DNA of 64,000 nt from Sphingomonas beigongshangi (GTDB lineage Bacteria > Pseudomonadota > Alphaproteobacteria > Sphingomonadales > Sphingomonadaceae). The DNA is taken from the NCBI RefSeq assembly GCF_016820445.1, contig NZ_JADHDT010000005.1, positions 1 to 64,000 of the forward strand, read 5' to 3'. This document shows, in pieces, positions 1 through 8,997 of the stretch. A program made the position numbers and the translations under genes. Position 1 is the stretch's first letter. Every line of letters begins with the position of its first letter. The notes beneath the pieces are model-generated. The model had not been told where the DNA came from and did no database searches. It saw only the letters and a program-made list of their open reading frames with translations.

Positions 1-1199
1 GCCTCGACCGCCTTGCCGACGATGCGACCCGACTGTTCCGCCTCGACACGCGCTTCCTCCACCGCGGTGTTCGCCTTCACCGCACCCGCGGCGGTCTGGC
101 GCACCGTGGTCGTGATCTCGTCCATCGCGGCGGCGGTCTCTTCCAGGCTGGCGGCCTGCTGCTCGGTACGCTGCGACAGGTCGTCCGATGCCTGGCGGAT
201 GTCGCTGGCACCGCTGTTGATGCCGCTGGTCGCCTCCGTCACCGCGGTCATCGCATCGCCCATCGCGGACAATGCGCGATTGAAATCCTCGCGCAGCTTG
301 GCGAACGGCCCCGTCAGCTGGGTTTCGATCCGCGTGGTCAGGTCGCCCGTGGCAAGCGCCTCCAGACCCTTGCCGATGCTTTCGACGATCAGCGTCGCCT
401 GCTCGGCCTTGGCCCGCTCTGCCGCCGCCAGCTGGTCGCGCAGGTTCTTCATCGCCGTGACCAGATCGCCGACCTCGTCGGTGCGATCCGCATCGGGGAT
501 CGCGACGTCCATGTTGCCGGCGCCGAGGGCGGTCAGCCCTTCCGTGACCGTGCGCAGCGGCGCGGCGATCGATCGGATCAGCATCATCATCAAGCCGACC
601 AGCAACGCGACGACGCCGATGATCGAGACAATCAGGAGCATCCGCGACGTGCGGTACGACGCTTGCGCCTCTTCGGCGATCCTGGCGGTATTGGCCCGCT
701 GCGCATCCATGAGTTCGCTCGCCGCCGTGTTGCCGCGATTGTAGACGTCGCGATTGTTCAGGAAGTGGCGCAGCGCATCGTCGTGACGCCCGGCCTGAAC
801 GAGTGCGACGCCCGCCGGCACGGTCTTCATGAACTCGGCCCAGCGCAACCGCAGGGCGTCCAGCTTTTCCTTGGGCCCTGGGGCGACGACGTTGTCGCCC
901 AACCACTTCAGTCGCGTGTCGATGAGCGCGGCGCGCTCGTTCATGCGCTTGAGATATTCCTGCTGAAGAGCGGGTGTGTTGGCGAGCAGGTGAACCGCCT
1001 GATAGGCGCCGAAGTCGGACGTTGCGGTGTTGACGTCGTCCTCCAGGCCGAGCTTCGTGGCCTGGTCGCGACCGAGATAGTCGGCGCGCTCCGCGGCGAC
1101 CGACAATCGATAGATGGAAAAACCGCCAAGGCCGACCAGTGCGGCAATGGCGATGGCGAATGCGACAGATAATTTACCCGCGATCTTCAAGTTTTTCAC
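1..1199 (-). CDS. Methyl-accepting chemotaxis protein, 3' end cut by the window edge
   Basis: Inner-membrane chemoreceptor that would signal to CheA/CheW. Reading from a GTG at 1199, the protein opens with KNLKIAGKLSVAF and a first membrane helix. A helical periplasmic region of about 150 residues follows, then a second membrane helix (near 565-650 on the DNA), HAMP segments and the start of the signalling coiled coil with LSQRTEQQAASLEETAAAMD, the usual methylation and bundle sequence. About 399 residues are visible; the conserved hairpin tip and C-terminus lie beyond base 1. The GTG start is chosen because it gives the classic short cytoplasmic N-terminus; no strong ribosome site is seen. 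The ligand cannot be predicted. Confidence 0.9.
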   Translation of the reverse strand, partial: MKNLKIAGKLSVAFAIAIAALVGLGGFSIYRLSVAAERADYLGRDQATKLGLEDDVNTATSDFGAYQAVHLLANTPALQQEYLKRMNERAALIDTRLKWLGDNVVAPGPKEKLDALRLRWAEFMKTVPAGVALVQAGRHDDALRHFLNNRDVYNRGNTAASELMDAQRANTARIAEEAQASYRTSRMLLIVSIIGVVALLVGLMMMLIRSIAAPLRTVTEGLTALGAGNMDVAIPDADRTDEVGDLVTAMKNLRDQLAAAERAKAEQATLIVESIGKGLEALATGDLTTRIETQLTGPFAKLREDFNRALSAMGDAMTAVTEATSGINSGASDIRQASDDLSQRTEQQAASLEETAAAMDEITTTVRQTAAGAVKANTAVEEARVEAEQSGRIVGKAVE

Positions 1200-1693
1200 A
1201 GAGGCACGTCCCGAGCTGTTGGCGGTACCCCCGCACCGCCCCGTTTCCGCCGAACCCCGATCATCGCGCACGATGACCGACTGCCGTCGACGGGGCGGCA
1301 GTCCCCCCTCCCGCGTGCAGATGCCCTGTGCCCGGAGGGAAAACCGGGGCGAGTGTCGACGCTCCCCCCAGTTAAGTTCGCTCCGGAAGTATCAGGGAAA
1401 GAATGAAAAATAGATTAAAAAGGTCCATAACGGTTATTGCTCAAAATGGGTGTTTCTAGGACGCGGCCGGTCAAATCATGGCTTGAAACGTCGGCGGCTG
1501 CCGCGCCGGCGAGCGGTCAGCGCTCGAACAATCCGCCTGGCTTATCGGAATGCGGGCACATCCATGATCGGCCAAGGCGCGCGTCGGTAGGATGGGACGA
1601 CAGCACCGCCCGTCCCGCCCACGCATGCCCTCGACACGATGAGCGCGCCCGCCTATCGCCGCCCGCAAAGCTATCGACATGCAAGGGGAAGAT
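1200..1693. other. Intergenic region between the chemoreceptor and glpX
   Basis: About 490 bases between divergent genes. It contains a short A/T-rich stretch around 1400-1450, unusual in this GC-rich DNA, which probably carries the promoter of one or both genes. No convincing gene, hairpin terminator or RNA was seen. Confidence 0.5.
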
Positions 1694-2659
1694 ATGACCG
1701 CCGCCAGCCAGGTCCTCGACCGCGTCCTCGTTCTCGAGATGGTGCGCGTCACCGAAGCGGCGGCGATCGCCGCCTCCACGCTGGTCGGTCGCGGGGACGA
1801 GAAGGCGGCGGATGCCGCCGCCGTCGAGGCGATGCGCGGCGCGCTCAACGAACTCTATATGGACGGTACCGTCGTCATTGGCGAAGGCGAGCGCGACGAG
1901 GCGCCGATGCTGTTCATCGGCGAGAAGGTCGGACTGGGGAAGGGACCGGAGATCGACATCGCGCTCGATCCGCTGGAAGGCACGACGATCTGCGCCAAGG
2001 CCGGACCGAACAGCCTCGCGGTGCTGGCGATCGCGGAAAAGGGCGGCCTGCTCAACGCCCCCGACGTCTATATGGACAAGATCGCGGTCGGCCCCGGCCT
2101 GCCCGACGGCGTCATCGACCTCGACCGGTCGCCGACGGACAATATCCGCGCGATCGCGGCGGCCAAGGGGGTCAAGCCCTCCGACATCATCGCTTGTGTG
2201 CTCGATCGACCGCGGCACGAGGCCCTGATCGCGGAGCTGCGCGCGCTCGGCGTCGGCGTCATGCTGATCGGCGATGGCGACGTCGCCGGCGTGATCGCCA
2301 CCGCCGATCCGGAAACCACGATCGACGTCTATATGGGATCGGGCGGCGCGCCGGAGGGTGTGCTCGCCTGCGCCGCGCTGCGCTGCGTCGGTGGTCAGTT
2401 CAAGGGCCGCCTGCTGTTCCGCAACGATGACGAGCGCGCCCGTGCCCGCAAATGGGGCATCGACGATCTCGACAAGCAGTACGACCTCAAGGAACTCGCA
2501 CGCGGCGACTGCATCTTCGCGGCGACCGGCGTGACCGACGGGTCGCTGCTCGAAGGCGTCAAGCGCCGCAAGGGCAAGATGACGACCGAAAGCGTCGTGA
2601 TGCGCGCCTCGTCGGGCACGGTGCGGTGGGTGAAGGGCGAACATCGCCTCGACGGATGA
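1694..2659 (+). CDS. glpX: Class II fructose-1,6-bisphosphatase GlpX
   Basis: Hydrolyses fructose 1,6-bisphosphate to fructose 6-phosphate in gluconeogenesis, in the cytoplasm. The 321-residue protein has the GlpX metal and phosphate motifs GEGERDEAP (63-71) and DPLEGTT (92-98), and ends with the conserved TESVVMRASSGTVR segment. The start is the ATG at 1694, five bases after AAGGGGA; an upstream in-frame ATG at 1679 would put that ribosome site inside the gene. The stop overlaps the next start as ATGA, so the membrane protease downstream is probably translationally coupled. Length and motifs fit the family; assignment is firm. Confidence 0.95.
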   Translation: MTAASQVLDRVLVLEMVRVTEAAAIAASTLVGRGDEKAADAAAVEAMRGALNELYMDGTVVIGEGERDEAPMLFIGEKVGLGKGPEIDIALDPLEGTTICAKAGPNSLAVLAIAEKGGLLNAPDVYMDKIAVGPGLPDGVIDLDRSPTDNIRAIAAAKGVKPSDIIACVLDRPRHEALIAELRALGVGVMLIGDGDVAGVIATADPETTIDVYMGSGGAPEGVLACAALRCVGGQFKGRLLFRNDDERARARKWGIDDLDKQYDLKELARGDCIFAATGVTDGSLLEGVKRRKGKMTTESVVMRASSGTVRWVKGEHRLDG

Positions 2660-3375
2660 CGATCCTGGCGCTCGCCGCGCTGGTGAGCGCCTATGCAGTC
2701 GTCCTGCTGTGGCGCGGGCGATTGTGGCTGCCGGTCCGTGTGCCGATCGCCGCACGGCATGGTCGCTGGGCGATCGGCCTGTGGCTCGGCTATGGCCTGC
2801 CGGCGCTGATGTTCCTGGCCCTTGCGGGACAATGGGGTGCGCTGCGTTCGCTTCCCCCCGCCTTCCTGCCGCTTTCCGCGTCGCTCGATCTTCGGCCCGG
2901 CGATATCGGTTTCGGAACCATCGCGACCGGGCTTGCCGGCGGCTCGGGGCTCGGGCTGCTCGCGACCTGGTGGCGGGCGCGGCGCGGGCGCGCGCCCTGG
3001 ACCGCGGGCGATGCGCGCGCGATCATGCCGACGAGCGATGCCGAACTGCTGCCGGCGACCGCGCTCGCGATCAGCGCGGGCGTGACCGAGGAATTGTTCT
3101 TTCGCCTGGCGCTACCGCTTGCGCTCACGCTGCTGACGGGGGCGCCCGCGATCGGCTGTGGCCTCGGAACCGCCTGTTTCGCGGCGATGCATCGCTACCA
3201 GGGCCGGGTCGGCGTCGTCGCGACCGCGATCGGGGGGGCGCTGATGACGGCGCTCTATCTCGGCAGCGGCGCGCTGTGGCTGCCGATCGTTGCGCATGCG
3301 CTGACCGACCTCAACGCCCTCGTTCTGCGTCCCGCCGTCAGCGGCCGGATACGGCGGCGGGCCGTCCGTCGATAG
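2656..3375 (+). CDS. CPBP-family intramembrane metalloprotease
   Basis: A 239-residue polytopic membrane protein of the CPBP (CAAX protease and bacteriocin-processing, Abi) family. The family triad of motifs is present: EELFFR at 145-150, a histidine at 179 in FAAMHR, and HALTD at 214-218. It starts inside the glpX stop codon (ATGA), so the two are likely co-translated, although no functional link to gluconeogenesis is evident. Its 3' end overlaps that of the convergent DUF429 gene by 38 bases. The substrate is unknown; family members process prenylated proteins, peptides or act in immunity. Confidence 0.8.
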   Translation: MTILALAALVSAYAVVLLWRGRLWLPVRVPIAARHGRWAIGLWLGYGLPALMFLALAGQWGALRSLPPAFLPLSASLDLRPGDIGFGTIATGLAGGSGLGLLATWWRARRGRAPWTAGDARAIMPTSDAELLPATALAISAGVTEELFFRLALPLALTLLTGAPAIGCGLGTACFAAMHRYQGRVGVVATAIGGALMTALYLGSGALWLPIVAHALTDLNALVLRPAVSGRIRRRAVRR

Positions 3376-4225
3376 CGACGCCTCGCAGCGCAGCGGCGGC
3401 GGTCAGCCGATCCTGCAGCGCGGGGGCGAGCGGCGCGACGATATAGCCGTCGTCGAGATCGCCGATCATGATCGATTCGGCTGACGGCGCGAGCCGCCAG
3501 TGCAGCGCGATGGCGAGGCAGAGCATCGCATCGAGCCGATCCTGATCGGCCTTGCGCGGGCGGGGAAGGGCCGCGGCGTCACGGCACCAGCAGGCCGGCT
3601 CGGCCAGGTGCCAGCGGTCGAACTGCGCGGCGGCGGCGCGCGCGACGCGGCACCAATCGTCCGGCCGGAAGCGCGGGTTCGCCGGATTGTACTTGGCCGC
3701 GGCCTTGCGCGCCGCGCAGCCCGCGTCAAAGGCGGGTATGGCGAGGGCGGGAAACACCTCCATGACATGACGGCCATTGGACGCGGCACGCGCGGCCATC
3801 GGATCGTCGGCGGCGCCCAGCGCCGCGAGGAACGGCCAGATCGGCGCAGCGTCGCAGAACATGCCGGTCTTGCTGCGGCTCGCGGGCTGCACGCCGCCGC
3901 CGAGCCAGCTGATCGCCGCCGCCGCGACGCGTTCCGCCGGGCGCATGCCGGCGGCGTTGCGGACGATCGTCGGCTGATCCAGCGCGATCAACGTGTAGCC
4001 CGTAGCGACCTCGTCGATGAAGGCGAGCGCCTCGGCGAAGCGCGCGAGGCGGGGCGGGTGGAAGGTCACGGTCCCGTCGCTCGCGACGACGAGCGCGGCG
4101 ATCGCGCCGGGCGCGCGCGGATTGTCGGTCCAAGCGGAATCGAAGCCGATGAAGCTTTCCGACGCCCCGGGCTGCCCGGCATCGGACGCGCGTCCGCCGG
4201 GGGCCGTGGCGTCGGCCGGGTTCAA
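3338..4225 (-). CDS. DUF429 family protein (predicted RNase H-like fold)
   Basis: About 295 residues. It begins with the DUF429-like strand FIGFDSAW and later contains IALDQPTIV, a KTGMF segment, [12 protein letters not shown] and KYNPANPRF, as expected for this family, which is predicted to adopt an RNase H-like fold but has no assigned activity. No ATG is available at the 5' end; a TTG at 4225 overlaps the TGA of the upstream permease and is the best start, implying coupling. It is the third gene of the ABC-2 transporter unit. The start is uncertain; the family assignment is good. Confidence 0.75.
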   Translation of the reverse strand: MNPADATAPGGRASDAGQPGASESFIGFDSAWTDNPRAPGAIAALVVASDGTVTFHPPRLARFAEALAFIDEVATGYTLIALDQPTIVRNAAGMRPAERVAAAAISWLGGGVQPASRSKTGMFCDAAPIWPFLAALGAADDPMAARAASNGRHVMEVFPALAIPAFDAGCAARKAAAKYNPANPRFRPDDWCRVARAAAAQFDRWHLAEPACWCRDAAALPRPRKADQDRLDAMLCLAIALHWRLAPSAESIMIGDLDDGYIVAPLAPALQDRLTAAAALRGVAIDGRPAAVSGR

Positions 4226-4983
4226 TTCTTCAGCCGCCAGCCGGTGCGGAAGATCCAGCCGACCACCGCGAGGCACAGCAGCAGGAAGCCCGCCGTGACG
4301 CCCAGGCTGATCAGCACCGGCACGTCGCCCGTTCCGAAGAAGCTCCAGCGGAACGCGCTGACCAGATAGACGACGGGGTTGAACAGCGTGACCGTCCGCC
4401 ATGGCTGCGGCAGCATGTCGATCGAATAGAAGACCCCGCCGAGGAAGGTCAGCGGCGTCACCACCAGCGTCGGGACGAAATTGAGCTGTTCGAAATTCTT
4501 GGCCCAGATGCCGATGATGAAGCCGAACAGCGAGAAGGCGAGGCTGGTCAGGATCAGCAGCGCGGCCATCGCGAATGGATGGTCGATACGTACCGTGACG
4601 AAGGCGGTGGCGGTCGCGAGAATGACCAGGCCGATCGCCACCGACTTGGTGGTCGCCGCACCGACGAAGCCGATCACCATCTCCATCGCGGATATCGGCG
4701 CGGATAGCAGCTCGAACACCGTGCCGGTGAACTTGGGGAAGTAGATGCCGATGGACGCGTTGCTGACGCTCTGCACCAGCAGCGACGACATAATGAGGCC
4801 CGGGACGAGGAAGCTGCCATAGGGCACGCCGCCCACTTCCTGGATCCGGCCGCCCAGCGCGCCGCCAAAGATGATGAAGTTGAGGCTGGTGAGCAGGACC
4901 GGCGTGATCAGGCTCTGCCACACGGTGCGCAGCGCGCGCGCCATTTCGAAGCGATAGATCGCCCAGATGCCGTTCAGGTTCAT
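4222..4983 (-). CDS. ABC-2 type transporter, membrane subunit
   Basis: A 253-residue integral membrane protein with about six hydrophobic segments and the ABC-2 signature region [20 protein letters not shown] followed by [12 protein letters not shown]. It forms the channel of an exporter with the ATPase encoded immediately upstream; the ATPase stop and this start overlap (ATGA). Such NodJ/DrrB-like pairs export lipids, polysaccharides or drugs. The substrate cannot be told from sequence. The gene downstream is a DUF429 protein. Confidence 0.9.
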   Translation of the reverse strand: MNLNGIWAIYRFEMARALRTVWQSLITPVLLTSLNFIIFGGALGGRIQEVGGVPYGSFLVPGLIMSSLLVQSVSNASIGIYFPKFTGTVFELLSAPISAMEMVIGFVGAATTKSVAIGLVILATATAFVTVRIDHPFAMAALLILTSLAFSLFGFIIGIWAKNFEQLNFVPTLVVTPLTFLGGVFYSIDMLPQPWRTVTLFNPVVYLVSAFRWSFFGTGDVPVLISLGVTAGFLLLCLAVVGWIFRTGWRLKN

Positions 4984-5912
4984 GCCGCGCGGCCTCCCAC
5001 CAGGTCGACGAAAATGTCCTCGAGGCTCGACTTCGACGTTTCGAGGTCCTTGAACGCGATGCCCTGTTCGGCCAGCGCGCGCAGCAGCGAGGGGATGCCC
5101 GTATGTTCCTCCGTCGCGTCGAAGACGTAGCGCAGCGTCTTGCCCTCGTTCTCCAGCGCGAGGTGCCAGCGTTCCAGCCCCGCCGGTATCTGCGTCATCG
5201 GCTCTACGAGGGTCAGGTCCATCTCGCGCTTGCCGAGCTTGCGCATCAGCGTCGCCTTCTCCTCGACCAGCAGCAGCTTACCGCCGGTGATGACGCCGAC
5301 CCGATCCGCCATCTCCTCCGCCTCCTCGATATAATGGGTGGTGAGGATGATCGTGACGCCGCGCGCGCGTAGCTTGTGGACCAGCTTCCACATGTCGCGG
5401 CGCAGCGCGACGTCGACGCCCGCGGTCGGTTCGTCGAGGAACAGGATGTCAGGCTCGTGCGCCAGCGCCTTGGCGATCAGCACGCGGCGCTTCATGCCGC
5501 CGGAAAGCTCCATCACCTTGGCGTCGCGCTTGTCCCACAGCGAAAGGTCGCGCAGCACCTGCTCGACATGCTGGGGGTCGGCGCCATAGCCGAACAGCCG
5601 CCGCGAATAGCTGACCGTCGCCAGCACGGTCTCGAACATGTCGACCGACAGTTCCTGCGGTACCAGTCCGATCATCCGGCGGGCCCGTTTGAACGCACGC
5701 AATGCATCGTGGCCGCCGACCGAGATGCTGCCGGTCGACGGCGTGACGATGCCGCAGACGATGCTGATCAGCGTCGTCTTGCCCGCGCCGTTGGGGCCGA
5801 GCAACGCGAAGATCTCGCCCTTGTTGATCGTCAGGTCGACGCTGTGCAGCGCCGTGGTGCCGCTCTTGTAGGTCTTCGACACGCCGGAAAGCGCTAGGAT
5901 CGGTTCGGCCAT
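4980..5912 (-). CDS. ABC-2 type transporter, ATP-binding subunit
   Basis: The 310-residue nucleotide-binding subunit has Walker [10 protein letters not shown], the signature LSGGMKRR, Walker [11 protein letters not shown] and the switch histidine in [10 protein letters not shown], all in the CcmA/DrrA order, followed by a C-terminal extension of about 90 residues ending in [12 protein letters not shown]. The ATG at 5912 follows AAGGGGGC, a good ribosome site; longer in-frame extensions upstream lack one. First gene of the exporter unit with the permease and DUF429 genes. Confidence 0.93.
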   Translation of the reverse strand: MAEPILALSGVSKTYKSGTTALHSVDLTINKGEIFALLGPNGAGKTTLISIVCGIVTPSTGSISVGGHDALRAFKRARRMIGLVPQELSVDMFETVLATVSYSRRLFGYGADPQHVEQVLRDLSLWDKRDAKVMELSGGMKRRVLIAKALAHEPDILFLDEPTAGVDVALRRDMWKLVHKLRARGVTIILTTHYIEEAEEMADRVGVITGGKLLLVEEKATLMRKLGKREMDLTLVEPMTQIPAGLERWHLALENEGKTLRYVFDATEEHTGIPSLLRALAEQGIAFKDLETSKSSLEDIFVDLVGGRAA

Positions 5913-6054
5913 GCAATGCCCCCTTGTTGCCGCGGGAGATAGGGCGGCGGGCGGCCGGGCGAAAGGGTGCCGGGTTGCGGTATCGGGCACGTCCGGCGCC
6001 AATCGGCCCGGTCGGCGGCCCCTGGCCGGCGCGTGGAGCGCTGGAACGCCCGCC

Positions 6055-6768
6055 CTATCGGCCGCGGGCCGCCGCGATCGCCTTTTCCAGCTCCTCCACC
6101 GGCAGCGCGCCGGCGAGCATCTGGTCGCCGATCACCCAGGTGGGCGTGCCGGTCATGCCCAGCTTCGCCGCCGTCTCCATGTTCCTGGCGATCTCTCCGT
6201 CGAGGGCCGGTGCACTGGCGGGCGGCAAGCTGACGCCCGTCTTCGCCGCTGTCGCGCGGATCGTCGCGTCGCTGACCGGCCCCGCCGCGTAGAGCGCGTC
6301 GTGGAAGGCGGCGAACTTCCCCTGTTGCGCCGCCGCCAGGCTGGCGCGGGCCGCCGGTCGGCTGGTCGGCCCCAGGATCGGCAGTTCGCGATAGACCACG
6401 CGCAGGTTGGGATCGCGCCGGATCAGGTCCGCGATCATCGGCAGTGACGCGCGGCAATAGCCGCAGTTGTAATCGTAATATTCGACCAGGGTGACGTCGC
6501 CCTTGGGATTTCCCGCCCAGGCGCTGGCGAACGGCGTGGTGATCGCGTCGCGATTGGCCGCCACCGCCTTGCCCGATTCGCGCGCCTGCAACGCCTGCAT
6601 CGCCTGGGGGATGATCTCCGGGTGTGAGAGCATATAGTCATGGACGACTCGCTCGATGCGCAGGCGGTCCGCGCCGCCGGGGGCGACGAGGCGATCGGCG
6701 CTCCATACCGCGCCGGCGCCGATCAGGGCGCCGAGCGTGGCGACGCCCAGCAGATGCATGGTCTTCAC
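6055..6768 (-). CDS. DsbA-family thiol:disulfide oxidoreductase (Com1-like)
   Basis: Periplasmic thioredoxin-fold protein of 237 residues. An N-terminal hydrophobic segment (about 5-23) serves as signal or anchor, followed by the helical leader common in DsbA_Com1-like proteins. The redox motif CGYC is at 102-105 after VEYYDYN, and the cis-proline loop is [10 protein letters not shown]. It is expected to form or shuffle disulfides in exported proteins. The GTG start overlaps the stop of the M48 protease gene (GTGA), so the two are coupled; joint folding and quality control of envelope proteins is a reasonable inference. An ATG three codons further in is an alternative start. Confidence 0.9.
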   Translation of the reverse strand: MKTMHLLGVATLGALIGAGAVWSADRLVAPGGADRLRIERVVHDYMLSHPEIIPQAMQALQARESGKAVAANRDAITTPFASAWAGNPKGDVTLVEYYDYNCGYCRASLPMIADLIRRDPNLRVVYRELPILGPTSRPAARASLAAAQQGKFAAFHDALYAAGPVSDATIRATAAKTGVSLPPASAPALDGEIARNMETAAKLGMTGTPTWVIGDQMLAGALPVEELEKAIAAARGR

Positions 6769-8117
6769 TTGCGCTTATACTTCTTCGGATTGTCGTCCAT
6801 GTCGTTCTGGGCGGCCATGGCGATGTCCTGCGCGCGAATCCAGTCCGCGGTGTTGGCGGGGATGCGCGCCATCGCATAGCGCGCGCTTTGCGCGGCGGTG
6901 CGCTGGTCGCCGGTCATGCTCGCGCGCTCCGCGGTGGCCAGCGCCGCGCGCGCGGTGTCGCCGGTCAGCTCATAGGCGGTGCCGAGCTGGTACCAGGCGA
7001 AGGGATTGTCGTCGTCGCGCTGCGTCGCGATGCGCAGCACCTTGATCGCCTCGGGGTAATTGGTCTTGTCCTCGGTCGCGATCAGCGCATGGCCGAACGT
7101 CGTCGCGATCAACGGATTGTTGCCCGACCCCTCGGTCGCGCGGCGCAGCGGCATCAAAGCATCGGCGGGTCGCCCCGCTTCCAGCAGGATCTGTCCGCGG
7201 ATCTCGAGGAAATAGGGATCGTTCGGCTTCGCCTTGAGCAGCGCCGCCGATTCTGCATCGGCTTTGTCGGGATAGCCGGCCTTGTGATAGGCGTAGGCGC
7301 GTGCGTAATGCGCATAGACCGTGTTGTCGGTGTCCGGGAAGTCGGCCAGTGTGCGCTCGGCGGGCATCACATAGCCCTCCAGCTTCGCCTTCACCCGGCG
7401 GAACCGTTCCTCCAGCGCGGGATCGGAGGGCGTGTTCCAGGCCGGCGACGCCTGCAGATCGGCGGTCAGATGCGCGATGCGCTCGCCCGACAGGGGGTGC
7501 GTCTGCATGAACGGGTCGATGTTCTCGACGCCGTAGCGATATTCCTGCTGCTGCAGCTTCTTGAAAAAGCTCAGCATGCCCTTGCCGGTGATGCCGGCGG
7601 TGCTGAGATATCTGGCGCCCGCCGCGTCGGCGGTCGATTCCTGCGTGCGGCTGAAGGCGAGATATTTGCCCAGCCCGGCCTGCTGCCCCAGCGCCATCAG
7701 GCCCGCCCCCGCCTCGCCGCTGCCCGCCGCGATCGCGGCCAGGCCGAGAACCATCGACAGCAGGGTGATGCCCATCGCGGGCTTCATGCCACGGTCGGCG
7801 AGGACGACATGGCCGTCGGCGATATGGCCTAGTTCGTGTGCGATCACGCCCTGTACCTGGTTGGCATTGTCTGCCGCCTGGAGCAGGCCGGAATGGACGT
7901 AGACGGTCTGACCGCCGGCGACGAAGGCGTTGATCGAATCGTCGTTGATCAGCACGACCTTGACGTCGCGCGGGCTGAGGCCTGCCGCCTTGATCAGCGG
8001 CGTCGACATGTCGGCGAACATCGCCTCCGTCTCCGCGTCGCGCAGGATCGACTGCGCCGCCGCAGGCTGGGCGGCAAGCAGGATCGCGGCGGCGGCAACG
8101 GCAAGCAGGCGCTTCAT
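6765..8117 (-). CDS. M48 family metalloprotease with TPR-like C-terminus (BepA type)
   Basis: Periplasmic zinc protease of 450 residues with a signal peptide ending at about AQPAAA-QS (21). The zinc site is HELGH at 94-98 and the third ligand is probably Glu160 in QESTADAAG. After the catalytic domain, roughly residues 260-440 form helical TPR-like repeats, as in BepA/YfgC, which assists and edits outer-membrane protein assembly. A DsbA-like gene follows with a 4-base overlap, which fits a role in outer-membrane protein maturation (in E. coli BepA acts on the disulfide-bonded LptD; applying that here is inference). Confidence 0.9.
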   Translation of the reverse strand: MKRLLAVAAAAILLAAQPAAAQSILRDAETEAMFADMSTPLIKAAGLSPRDVKVVLINDDSINAFVAGGQTVYVHSGLLQAADNANQVQGVIAHELGHIADGHVVLADRGMKPAMGITLLSMVLGLAAIAAGSGEAGAGLMALGQQAGLGKYLAFSRTQESTADAAGARYLSTAGITGKGMLSFFKKLQQQEYRYGVENIDPFMQTHPLSGERIAHLTADLQASPAWNTPSDPALEERFRRVKAKLEGYVMPAERTLADFPDTDNTVYAHYARAYAYHKAGYPDKADAESAALLKAKPNDPYFLEIRGQILLEAGRPADALMPLRRATEGSGNNPLIATTFGHALIATEDKTNYPEAIKVLRIATQRDDDNPFAWYQLGTAYELTGDTARAALATAERASMTGDQRTAAQSARYAMARIPANTADWIRAQDIAMAAQNDMDDNPKKYKRK

Positions 8118-8280
8118 GCGCTATCGGTCCCCGGCCGGTGGCATAGCGCCCACCATAGGCGCGCCGCGGGGGAAGGTCACGGCGAAACGCGGCGAACGGC
8201 TCATCGCCGCGCCTATCGCGAAGCCTAGGTGAACCGCGGCTGAAAGCGAAGGCGGCCGTGACCGTCGTGGCGGTGCGTCT

Positions 8281-8805
8281 TCAGCCGCGGGTCAGGCTGG
8301 CGATGCAGGCGGCCCGTGCGCGGGCGAGCGTCGCGTTGCGAACGCGCCGGACGGCGACGAGCGTCCGGCTGCGATAGGCGGCGATCTCGGCCGCGGGAAC
8401 GTCGATGAACCCTGCGCTGCAGACCGTCGCCGGCCGGAGCACGGGCGATGCGCCGGTGAGGTCGAGGACGGCGAGCACGCGATCCGGTGCATGCGGCAGC
8501 GCGCCAGCGAGGCTGAGCCCCAGTCCCTCGGCCGTCGCGGCATCCGTGCCGGGAGCAAGCAGCGGCGCAAGTTCGATCCAGCCTGGGGCGGCGGCGTCGA
8601 TCCTGGCTTCGACGACGTCGAACCACAGATTGTTCGCCGCGAGTCGGTCCACCACGCGCGTCGCGCCCTCGCGTCGGACAGCATCGCGGATGCCCGCCGG
8701 CGTGGTCGGCACGTGGCGCGGCCGGGCATCGGCATGCGGGGTGAGGAAAATGCCCGCGAGCAGGACAAGGGGCAGGATCGATCCGGTCGGCCACCGCATG
8801 CGCAT
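8281..8805 (-). CDS. Hypothetical exported protein
   Basis: A 174-residue protein with a clear signal peptide (hydrophobic LPLVLLAGIFL, probable cleavage after DADA). The mature part has coding-like composition (TRVVDRLAANNLWFDVV, VLAVLDLTGASPVLRPATVC) and two or three cysteines, but no recognised domain. It stands alone between the M48 protease and RNase E terminator, in the same direction as both. The ATG at 8805 is chosen; another lies two codons later. Function unknown. Confidence 0.6.
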   Translation of the reverse strand: MRMRWPTGSILPLVLLAGIFLTPHADARPRHVPTTPAGIRDAVRREGATRVVDRLAANNLWFDVVEARIDAAAPGWIELAPLLAPGTDAATAEGLGLSLAGALPHAPDRVLAVLDLTGASPVLRPATVCSAGFIDVPAAEIAAYRSRTLVAVRRVRNATLARARAACIASLTRG

Positions 8806-8936
8806 ATCCTTTGCTCGCGCCGCGTTGCGCGTGACGGCCGACCTTAGGTGCGATGGCTTACAGGTCGCTTACGGGAGCGTCATGGGGCGATCCCCGCAGG
8901 TTATCGCGCCGCCTGCGGCATGCCGGTGCAGACGGC

Positions 8937-8971
8937 AAAAGGCCCTCCCGCCACGAGGCGGGAGGGCCTTT
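8937..8971 (-). terminator. Rho-independent terminator of rne
   Basis: Read on the minus strand, a perfect 15-bp stem (AAAGGCCCTCCCGCC with its complement) closes a 4-base loop and ends in TTTT. It lies 26 bases beyond the rne stop codon. Confidence 0.9.
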
Positions 8972-8997
8972 AGTTTGCTCAGCCTTGCGGTGAAGGG

